A stretch of DNA of 64,000 nt from contig JAJKFH010002736.1 in NCBI GenBank assembly GCA_023333565.1, positions 62,001 through 126,000 on the forward strand, written 5' to 3'. The position numbers were made by a program, and so were the translations under genes. The notes beneath the pieces are model-generated. The model saw nothing but the letters and a program-made list of their open reading frames with translations. It had not been told where the DNA came from and did no database searches. Of this stretch, positions 51,432-61,777 are shown one piece after another. Every line of letters starts with the position of its first letter. Within the stretch, counting starts at the first letter, position 1. The stretch comes from Puffinus mauretanicus (lineage: Eukaryota > Chordata > Aves > Procellariiformes > Procellariidae).

Positions 51432-53199
51432 AAGAAGAATCTCCATCCTTTATTGGATGCGGGGGGGGAATTTTGCCACCGAGGATGAGGATAAGGCTGA
51501 GGTACTTAACGCCTTCTTTGTCTCAGTCTTTAATAGTCAGAGCAGTTATCATCAGGGTACTCAGCCCCCTGAGCTGGAAGACAGGGACGGTGAGCAGGAT
51601 AAACCCCCCCATAATCCAAGAGGAAGCAGTTAACGACCTGCTACACCACTTGGATGCTCACAAGTCTATGGGGCCGGATGGGATCCACCCGAGGGTACTG
51701 AGGGAGCTGGTGGAGGAGCTTGCCAAACCGCTCTCCATCATTTACCAGCAGTCCTGGTTAACTGGGGAGGTCCCGGATGACTGGAGGCTTGCCAATGTGA
51801 TGCCCATCTACAAGAAGCGCCGGAAAGAGAATCCAGGGAACTACAGGCCGGTCAGCCTGACCTCGGTGCTAGGGAAGATTATGGAGCAGTTCGTTTTGAG
51901 GGTGATCACAAGCCATGTCCGGGACAACCAGGGGATCAGGCCCAGCCAGCACAGGTTCATGGAAGGCAGGTTCTGCTTGATCAACCTGATCTTCTTCTAT
52001 GACCAGGTGACCCGCCTAGTATATGAGGGAAAGGCTGTGGATTTGGTCTACCTGGACTTCAGTAAAGCCTTTGACACTGTCTCCCACAGCATTCTCCTAG
52101 AGAAGCTGGCGGCTCATGGCTTAGACAGGTACACTCTTTGCTGGGTTACAAACTGGCTGGATGGCTGAGCCCGGAGAGTTGTGGTGAACGGAGTTAAATC
52201 CAGTTGGCGGCCGGTCACGAACGGTGTTCCCCAGGGCTCAGTATTGGGGCTGGTCCTGTTCAATATCTTCATCAACGATCTGGATGAGGAGATCGAGTGT
52301 TCCCTCAGTAAGTTTGCAGACAACACCAAGTTGGGTAGGAGTGTTGATCTGCTGGAGGGTAGGCAGGCTCTGCAGAGGGACCTGGACAGGCTGGATCGAT
52401 GGGCTGAGGCCAACTGTATGAGGTTCAACAAGGCCAAGTGCTGGGTCCTGCACTTGGGTCACAACACCCCCATGCAACCCGACAGGCTTGGGGAAGAGTG
52501 GCTGGAAAGGTGCCCAGAGGAAAAGGACCTGGGGGTGCTGGTTGACAGCCGGCTGAACATGAGCCGGCAGTGTGCCCAGGTGGCCAAGAAGGCCAACGGC
52601 ATCCTGGCCTGTATCAGAAATAGTGTGGCCAGCAGGAGTAGGGAGGTGACCGTGCCCCTGTACTCGGCACTGGAGAGGCTGCACCTTGAATACTGTGTTC
52701 AGTTTTGGGCCCCTCACTACAAGAAAGACATTGAAGTGCTGGAGGGTGTCCAGAGGAGGGCAACAAAGCTGGTGAAGGGTATGGAGCACGAGTCTTATGA
52801 GGAGCGGCTGAGGGAACTGGGACTGTTTAGCCTGGACAAGAGGAGGCTGAGGGGAGACCTCATCGCGCTCTACAACTACCTGAAAGGAGGTTGTAGCGAG
52901 GTGGGTGTTGGTCTCTTCTGCCAAGTAAGAAGCGATAGGATGAGAGGAAATGGCCTCAAGTTGCGCCAAGGAAGGTTTAGACTGGACATTAGGAAAAATT
53001 TCTTTACTGAAAGAGTGGTCAGGCCTTGGAACAGGCTGCCCAGGGAAGTGGTTGGGTCACCATCCCTGGAAGTATTTAAAAGATGTGTAGATGAGGCGCT
53101 TAGGGACATGGTTTAGTGGGCATGGTAGTGTTGAGTTGACGGTTGAACTCGATGATCTTAGAGGTCTTTTCCAACCTTAATGATTCTATGATTCTATGA
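51432..53199 (+). mobile_element. CR1 LINE, RT to 3' end, right of the retroviral insertion
   Basis: The first six bases are the right copy of the AAGAAG duplication. The element then runs through the linker, the full reverse transcriptase and C-terminal region to the stop at 53114-53116. An 83-bp 3' untranslated tail ends TTCCAACCTTAATGATTC and the octamer tail at about 53199. Together with 50277-50434 it makes a CR1 of about 1.9 kb, 5'-truncated within ORF2. It is the best-preserved CR1 in the window and younger than the minus-strand one at 22168. Confidence 0.95.
51438..53116 (+). pseudogene. CR1 ORF2 reverse transcriptase, broken
   Basis: Two frame segments in the same phase, 51473-52168 and 52181-53116, are split only by a TGA at 52166-52168 after TNWLDG; a CpG-decayed Arg codon is the likely origin. 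Earlier, the G8 at 51461-51468 and C7 at 51604-51610 shift the frame, so LDAGG and TQPPELEDRDGEQ-type text is read in other phases. RT blocks are clear: SMGPDGIHPRVLREL, NYRPVSLTSVLGKIMEQ, QHRFMEGRFCLINL, motif A VYLDFSKAFDTV with its Asp intact, and [20 protein letters not shown]. Motif C reads FADN (52313-52324), where the family has FADD, so a catalytic Asp is Asn. The C-terminus keeps [17 protein letters not shown] and [18 protein letters not shown]. No active enzyme is expected. Confidence 0.94.
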
Positions 53200-56100
53200 C
53201 TCAATTTCTCTGAGTATTACAGAATTTTTTTGCTAAACCTAGCCCCTCATTGTGGGATCCTTAATACATTTAACGTCTGCTAGAATGAAGAACATACTCT
53301 GTCTTTCTCTCTGTGTTATTTCATGGTATTGTATGTGATAATATATCTAAGATAAGATGGCATTATGACAGAATATGAAACAGAAAAGCCAGATTTCAAG
53401 TTGATAGTTTTGGTTTAGATAAATGTGAGTAAAACAGAAATGGAGAAGGGGGAAAACACTTAATTTGAATTCAGAGGTACTGAGCAGTTCAAACAGCTAA
53501 TAAAAGGAATTGGAAAGAAATACAATTTGCAGCAATTTTGAAGAAGAAGGGAAAAAAAACCACGATTACAAATAGTTCTGGGTTTATGTCTAGCCAAGCA
53601 AGTAGGAAGGCAGAGGCAGATAATAATGTGATTACTTTGGTAATGATATGCATTAGATACATTATGGGAAACAATAATACTCCCTACTGAATGCAGTCAA
53701 TCCAGTTATTGATTTTTCTTAATGGTAAAAGCGCTGCTTCAAAACCAGAAAGAGATATCCTTTATTTATTCTCCCTCCCTCATGACCCCCATCTCCACAG
53801 TTCCCTTGATGCAGAGCAGTAGACAGAGATAATGGAGTAATGTATATCTAATCTGACACCTACCGGGCCAAGCTAATGTTTCAGATAAAAGTTGCCTGGA
53901 TCACTGCTGCTATTGAAAACAAAATGTACGAATAACAAAATAAAAAAATCAAACTTAATTTTTGCTTGAAATATTGGCTGATTTTATTTTGTTTCATTTA
54001 TCTCCTTTCACTCCAGTTTTTAAGTATCATCTATAAGTGTATACTTCTTGGAATAAGTTCATCTGACTGCAAAGCTAGCTAAACCTCTCTGATGGGCTGC
54101 TCCAAAGTCCTTGCACACTATTTGCACTCCTTCAACTGATATTTAATATGGCTAGATTTTTAACAAGCTTGCAAAATACGGATTCACCAAAGCTTCATCT
54201 TCTATGTTGCAGTACCCTGTTTTCAGCAATGAGAAAGATGTCTGACATGCAGAAACAAATCAAGCTCTACAGCAAACTAAAGTTGTAGTCTTGACTCTTT
54301 TTTTCCTATGACAAAAATAAAACCCCTGAATAGGTAAAGAAAAAGAATAGGATTAAGTCAAAAGTCACTTGTATGATTAATCTGATACATCAGTAAAATC
54401 AAAGTATTTGTACCAACCATTTTTATTATGGCTGATTTTCATCCCTACTCAGTTTAAGTTTCATTTTCTGAGTGCAAAGAGAACAAAAGAGCTCTATATC
54501 ACTCTGTTATACCTTGAGAAGATTAATTTAAACCTTTCACAAATGTCTGGAAATGTCCAAGATGACAAAGCTCTGATCAACTAGAGAGAATAGGCTAGCC
54601 ATTCGGTAGCTTCTACTATCACCAGTACAGATACCTTTATGATAGGTGCATAACTGATGTATTTTCACATAAAGCAATAAAACAGATAAATACAAATAAA
54701 AATTAAACTGAATAAATATCAAGTCTTAGTGTAATGTTACTATTCATGAATAGCCAAACATATTTTTTGACAAAAATACGTAGCTTGGTATGCAAAATAA
54801 TAGATCTGGGACAGAAAGAATTATTATTTCTGGATCAAAAATTATAATTATATTCAGCATAATCTATTTAAAAGATCTAGTTTTGATACTAGCCTCTCAA
54901 GAACTGAGAACAAATAACTAAACAAAGAAATCTGTTCAGAATTAATATATACAGCATATGATTCCTGGGTTCCAATCTTATTATGTAAATGTAGGCATCT
55001 ATATTCATATTTAGAAACATAATTTCTCACAAATACTGGGTCTTCACAGTTTCTTTTGACTTGTGTTGAAAATTTGCCACTGAAATGCCTTCTTATGGTG
55101 CTAGGAGCCTAAGCAGGCAGCCAAATTTTACTGTTACTACTTGGGTCTTTTGAATGTACTCTTAAAATTTTCTTTTTGTGAATTCCTATCTCAAAGGTAT
55201 GGCAATGATTTTATAAATCATTCACACTGTTCTTAAATCAAATAAGGAATCTCCTCCAGACTACACAGCTGAGCCAAAATGTGGGACCTTGAAAAGAACC
55301 TCAAGGAACCGCCATCATATGAAATCACACCAGCCCTATGCATGATCTGCTCCTCTTGTGCTTCTGAGGACTGCTGTGGCTCTCACTACAAAGAGAAAGG
55401 TGAGTGCATGCGGAAGCAGCAGAAAACACGGAGATGCCAATCCAGCTGTCTGAGTTGGTGAATAGGGTTATGTAAATGAGAACAGCAATAGGAGCTGCCC
55501 TTGAAATGGAGAAAAAAACATTCAGCTGGAAGGACTGTCAGAACCAGTCAAAGTGATGACTGCAAGTGGAGAAGGAAAGTTCTAGCAATGCAGAAAACAG
55601 GGAGAAAGAAAAAAAGGTTGAAAACCTGAATACCAATTGAAGAGGTGAAGAGTGAAAAGAGAAGCAGAAGCAGAAGAGAAACAAGAGGGAAGAGAAAGGA
55701 TGACCAAATACAAAAAGATAAACAAAAACTGGCCACAGAAATTCGGTCATGTGGACTGCAGTTAAAAGCAGTTGTAGTTTTGTAGTGGGAAAAAAACCCA
55801 CCAGTAGAATGGCAGGGAAGGTGGTCATTAAACATTATATTTTACCTGTTTTCCCCTAGGACTGTAGCTCATACCCTCATTTTAAAAATATTATAGTTAT
55901 CAGCCTGCAGCTGAAATAGATTTAATATTCAGAATTTATGCTGCTTCTGTGACAAAAATGAGGCACTGTGGGAATGTGGAGATCTCTCCTTTCAGTAGAT
56001 TTTAACTCCTAGAATTTTTAGACTGATTTAGGAAACTAGATTATTTTAAAAGTGTAATTTATGTCTCCTCCAACACTTACTTACAGGAGAGGTATGCAAC

Positions 56101-58649
56101 AAAACCAAACCAAAACAAAATCCCACTACCAAACAAGAGCAAAAAGGACTTGATTTGATCTCCAGCATTTCAGGTCGGTAAGCCAGCCAGTCTCTCAGCT
56201 TTAGCCATTGAAGAAGTCATAGAGGAAGGAAATCAGTGTTTCACTAAGGCCAACAAGATGCTTTCCTTCTTCTGTCTCCATCCTGAAATCAATGGAAAAA
56301 CTGGTATAGATTTCAGGCCTTTTCAAATATGTCCATCATTCACTTATACATCGACTTCAACCACTAAGTTTGGCATTTAACACCTTGGCAAATCAGCTCC
56401 AGTGTACTGCTGTAAAATCTGAAGAATTAAATGCTTTGACTTGAAAATATTTGAGGTGGGAGTTGAGTCTTCTCTTTTCCTGATCACTAGTTCTGATCAA
56501 ATTTCTCCGATGCTAAGTCAGTAACAAGAATCAAGTGAGCTAAGTACTGATACTTGTACGCTTCAGCTGAATAGCAACTCATTCCCTGCTTATTCTTAAT
56601 ATGTAACATGGACACATTAAGAGGAATAATATTTTTTAGAATCTGGTTTATAACTGCCAGAATCAATTTAGGTCACTCCTTGGATAGGCACACATTCTAA
56701 AATAAACCTAATTTTGTGTGTTCTTGTACAATTGTTGAATAAAGAAAACTAGAAAGCTTTTCATATCACAGGCTGTAGTTTCACCAGCATGCATCCAACT
56801 ATTGTTTTACATGTTCCTGCAGTATGACTCACACTTTTTTCCTGAATAATTAATGATTAAGAATATATTATTGAACACATAAGGAAATCTTTCTCTCCCT
56901 TATAATCTAATCCATTTTCACTGTCATTAAAATGAAAAGATAGGGCATCTCTTTTTGCAATATGATAATTTTGCTGGGGAACAACAGGAAAATATTGCAG
57001 GAGAAAAAAAAAGAAAAACATTTAACAATATTTTTTTTTATGTTCCACCTACAAATTTAAATATTTCTGAGAGGTTAAGCTATCAAAACAAGGAAACATA
57101 AAGGAAGAAAGAAAGTGTTAGCTTTTAAGGATTAATTTGGGGGAGTGATAAGGAGACCGACAATTAAACCATTATTTAAGAATGGAGAGATTTTCTTGCA
57201 TCTTCAATATTGAAAGGAAGATTATTTAAAGGTACCATATTAGGTCCTCTTTTTCATTCATCTTTATTTAGAACCTTCCCAGCCTTAAAATGTACCTAGT
57301 TAGTTCTCCAGTTTAGACAGAGATCATTCTTCAAAGATTAAATGTTGTCTTTATCCAGCAGTTGCACTTCCCATATCCCCAGCCAAATATTAATAGAGAG
57401 CTTTAGCAAAAATTGTTTGTCTTAATTTTGAATAGAATACTACAGGGACATTTTCATCATTTTCACATTTTCCATGTCTGGAAATACCCAGAAATCTTTG
57501 ATTCTGCATTTTCTTCCATCCACTTTAGGTGAACTTTAGGTGTTCAAACCAGAGCTGATACTTATATTTTGAAATGTGCACTGGAAATGCAGGTGTTGAT
57601 GTTTGTTGTCCTGCAAAAGCACATTTGTTGAATGAAAGAAAATCTTTAGATGGATTTTGAAATTTCTTTATGCATTCATTATAAGCTATAAGAATGTGAT
57701 TGCCCCCCCCACTTCCTTAAAATGATGTTGTGGCAATCTTAAGTTAATCACCTTCAACAGGCAATGCAACTATATAGAATAAATAGATTCCATATGATTA
57801 GAAAGCAAGCAAAAATATAAAAACATTAAGCATTCATACACATAGGCTTCATTCATATATGAATTCATATATATGAATTCATATTCATATATAAACATTG
57901 ACAAAAACAATGAAAACACATAAAGTTAGATATCCTTAAATATAGGGAAATATTATAGGTTATAACTGGGATTCCCAGCTTAACATGTTTTTTAAAATAT
58001 TCAGCTTTGATTAGAGAAAACTAAACTAAATCCACCTTTCTTTTTTTTTAATACAAGTGTGATTTTGTCAGGATATAACTTTTCTGCAAAAAAGATGCAA
58101 ATCAAATGAGGTAGAAAGATGAAAAATCTAGGCATCCACAACAATAATAAAGCCATCACCCTCATACTTATGATTCCTATAAAAGTGAAGTCTTCTAAAT
58201 TAACTTAGTTACATATGCCATATTTATTTTGTTAAGTAATGATGTCTTGACAAAGGCAAAAAATGTGGGAAAAAAATGTTTATGTATTTGTGGCTGCTGC
58301 TATACATAAATAAAAATATGATGAGTTAGAGTTAAAATATCAGCATTTTCTTGCATTTTGCTAGTCTTTTCTTTTTTTTATTTTAACATCACGTTACTTA
58401 AAAGAGAAGCAGTCTTAATATGGAAAATACAAATTTTAGTATCTTTCATAGCACTTTTCTTTCTTGCTACCGTTTTATATATTATTATTATACTGTCAGA
58501 CGTATTTGCCCTTGCAGAGTGCTTTGCATTTGCAGCAACTCTGCAAGCTTGTATTGTGGCACTGTTTATATAAGGAGAAATATAAAATGAATATTATTAT
58601 TTCCACAAGAGAAAAATAACCAGCTTTGTTAGTGTCCTGCCTCCACTGC
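53200..58649. other. AT-rich single-copy DNA, no gene seen
   Basis: I see no transposon or host exon. A purine-rich stretch at about 55555-55700 produces low-complexity shadow frames of about 95 codons on the minus strand. A C9 run lies at 57702-57710. A long perfect palindrome at 57857-57884 is listed separately. Confidence 0.55.
57857..57884. repeat. 28-bp perfect palindrome
   Basis: The sequence is self-complementary around an ATATAT centre, with two GAATTC hexamers at 57861-57866 and 57875-57880. More ATTCATAT copies flank it on both sides, at 57851 and 57883. Confidence 0.9.
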
Positions 58650-59330
58650 ATGAAACCTTCTACTGCTGGTAAAAACTAAAACCCTTTGTCATCTTCACAT
58701 TTTTTGGCTTTGGATATTTTGGCTGATGGTGCTGGAATCCTCCTCCCGCTGCAGGATAACCAGCTTAGGGAAAAGAAAAGTTAAATTTAGCTAAAGAGGT
58801 TGGTATTTCAGCTTCCTCCTGAACCTCCATGTGGAAACTGAGGGATGATTTAACATCCACTCTGACAGCAACTGTTGTCTTGTCTGGTCACGTACATCTT
58901 TTTAGTGTGGTTGTAAAACCCTACCAAGATGAGCTTACAGTATTTCAGAGGACATCTAGCACTCATTTTTCACGTGAAGTATGCCAGTGAGTGGAGAAAC
59001 AGAGGGGGAGGAGGAACCAGCCCCAGCACGGGATGCAGAAACACTCTCTGCGGTCAACCAGTCCCTGCCATTGAGAAGCGGAGCTGAAGCGCATTCTTGT
59101 ATCTCAGGGAAACAGTTCCCTCTTCTTCTCCTTGTGCTGTGAATTAGGGAGACCAGCTTTCATCTCCAAAGACACTTTTCAAATGACACGCAGAGGCCTG
59201 CTGTGCATTTGCAGCCTAGTGCAGCACCATGCAGTGGCAGGAACCAAGTGCTGCAGTCTAATGAAACGCTTTAAAATCTATTTCACGGGAAAAACCTTTG
59301 CTTGGCAAAGAAAACAGCAAATATGAGTAC
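58650..59330. other. GC-richer patch of unknown nature
   Basis: This stretch has noticeably more G and C and a few CpGs (for example around 59030-59095) than its surroundings. Frames of up to 64 codons occur, with no recognisable protein. It might be a conserved non-coding element, a non-coding RNA exon or an old repeat. Confidence 0.3.
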
Positions 59331-61671
59331 ATCTGAGAATCCAAAAGCTGAATTATTTTAGTAATACAAAATACACAGTTTCCTATTTGATAAAAATAGC
59401 ATTTTATTTGTGATTTCAGTAGTGAAAATTGGGTGTGGGAATATGCTCTAAAAATGCTGAAAATAAAATGTTAAATGTTTTCAGGGGAATCTATTCAGCT
59501 CTATGTGAAGGCCTATGTATATGCGAGATATGTTTTAATTAAATTTTGGGGGATAGAAGCTCATTAATTTCGTAATTCTATGACCCTTCACATAAAAGAT
59601 CTATACTAGGGTTGTTGTTACTATAGTAAAAATAATAGTTTAAAATAGAAAAAGAAGGCATTTAAAAATTGCATCTGCAGCACTAAGAAAGAGGATAAAA
59701 TGAAATGTTATGTATTTTCCTCTTATTGGTAATCAACAGAGTTTAATAAAGGGAAAATTGTGTCCAAGTGAAATAACAGCTGGTTTATTATGGCTGTTAT
59801 CAAGATCCTACACAACTGCCTGAAAATTTTCACACATATCCTACATTTTGTCTGATTCATTGAAGCAGATCTTGAGAGACGTTCATTGAATAAATCTTAG
59901 AGAGGACTTCAGATCTGGCAATGAAATATGTTTCTCATTCTCCTCTGTGCATATATGTGTGTGTGCATAACCTGCAAAACCCTGAAACACTCGTTTTGCA
60001 TTCTGCACATCAGTCCAATGCCAAAAAGAGCTAACATGCAGAAATAGCACTGTGCCCCTGGAAAATACCTTTAAAAATTTGCACACGTATCCACCAAGAC
60101 ATATTATAAGGAAGAATCAGTGAAATGCTAATGGAAAAAGAGATCATTTCCCCATTAGAAGGCAAGGTAAGCTTTAAATGGAACCAAATTATGTCTGCAG
60201 GGTAAGGACAGATCTGCTGGCAGCACTTAAGTAAATTTGATTGAAAGCAGCTAATAATTCCCAAGTGTAGAGATATTAGACTGCTTGTACTGACAGAAAT
60301 TATATTCCACTTTGATGATCTAATTCTTGAAATGTATAGCAGAAATGCAGAACAAACACAAAGGGCAGAAGCCAACTCCAGGCAGGCACTCAGCTGACAA
60401 GTCACTGTCTTCCAATCATTTTTAGCACATTCCCTACATTTCAAAAGGCCAAAAAATGCATGCAATTCTGAAAACTTCTGTACACTACAAATCTGAATTT
60501 GAGTTGAATACATGCACCATAGCTAGTGTAAATGAATGTTCTGTATGCTTTAAAGCACAAAACCAGCATGACATGCAATTTGAGTCATCCATTGATATTC
60601 AAAGAGCTATAATGAGCAGGATCTGTTACTGTGGTTTCTGCTCCTCTTCACTGGATTTATTCTGCTCCTGCTTTGTGACTCTAAGCAATGATCCCTAAAA
60701 ACTTTCATGATCAGCTAAATGAGCTTACACATTGGTCTTCAGCATGAATAAAGAAAAGAGACATCACAGAGGACTACCTCTGTGTGTATCCCATACTCCT
60801 TAAAAAAGTATCATGCTTTCAGGAAATTTCACAGTAAATCATGATCATAGTGATGTTCTGGAGATGGCCTTTGCACTGTCAGCATATTTAGGCCATTGCA
60901 AAATAATGGTTAATTCTATTGATGGATGTTGTACAGCCACCATTAGCATCAGCAAGTTATGGGCCATGGAAACATTTCTCAGCTACTCTAGCAGGATTTC
61001 CACTTAGGGCTTTGGGTGGGCTAATAAAATAAGATAAAGAATACTTGTTCAAAACAAAATATAAAAATTTACAATGTTAAATGACTTACGGTAATAATTT
61101 ATTAATGAAAGGCATCCTCATGTGGCAGTAGCAGCTGTTGACTGAAAGATACTGTCTGTACCAATACTCCTGTCAGCTGTACTTGTTCCACAAAAGCCAG
61201 TTGGACTAATATTGAGGTCAGATTTGAATCTTTTCTGGAAAAAAAAAAGACCTTTGTGACTTTAACTTTTAAGGAGTTTTTTTAGTTTGTATTTTCACAA
61301 CTAGAAATTCAAAATCAGTCACGCCTCTTTTTGTATTGCTTTGGCATATCTATCTACACCATCAATTAAACCACCTACAAAAGTGTGCATTATGAAAGGG
61401 ATATTTCCAAAGTTGATTTACAAATTTGGAAAATTTTGTTATCCTCAATTTCAATAAAGGGAAACAGGCATGTTGACTTGTTCAAAATCATCCAGAAAGC
61501 AAGTCAAGCACACCAAGAACAGAACCCACTTCAATGCTCTCCTGAAACTCAAGCCACTAATACAGTCATTAGTTTATCACAAAAACTTCAGTCTTTGTTC
61601 CACTTCATCCTAAGTCTTTGTTCCACTTTACTTCTAAGTCTTTTTTATAACATCAGTATCTACTAATACTT
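59331..61671. other. AT-rich single-copy DNA, no supported gene
   Basis: The longest frame outside any repeat, 160 codons at 60031-60513 minus, lies here. It is rich in Ser, Ile and Cys, matches no family I know and has no visible exon partner. A partial tandem duplication of AGTCTTTGTTCCACTT occurs at 61590-61645. Confidence 0.5.
61590..61645. repeat. Imperfect 23-24-bp tandem duplication
   Basis: AGTCTTTGTTCCACTT occurs at 61590 and again at 61613, followed by a third AGTCTTTT start at about 61637. Confidence 0.75.
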
Positions 61672-61777
61672 TCACAGAATCATAGAATCATAGAATTGTT
61701 TGGATTGGAAGGGACCCTTAAAGGTCATCTACTCCAACCACCCCTGCAATGAGCACAAATATCTTCAACAAGATCAC
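61672..61777 (-). mobile_element. CR1 3' end, short truncated copy
   Basis: It begins with CACAGAATCATAGAATCATA and continues TTGGAAGGGACCCTTAAAGG, then CATCTACTCCAACC and ATATCTTCAACAAGATCAC, the reverse complement of a CR1 terminus. It resembles the tail of the element at 22168 more than that at 20031. Only about 106 bp are present. Confidence 0.9.

Noticed and set aside
52238..52969. 243-codon open frame on the minus strand
   Set aside because: It is the antisense shadow of the CR1 reverse transcriptase on the plus strand.
55279..55461. 60-codon Cys-rich frame, considered as a small secreted peptide
   Set aside because: No signal peptide at the start (it begins MWDLEKNLKE), no known cysteine pattern and no gene context.
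55538..55835. Two overlapping minus-strand frames rich in Phe, Ser and Leu
   Set aside because: They are antisense to a purine-rich low-complexity stretch, with no membrane-protein family recognised.
59560..59585. TAATTCTATGACCC resembling a CR1 tail
   Set aside because: Only one octamer-like match and no CR1 sequence upstream on either strand.
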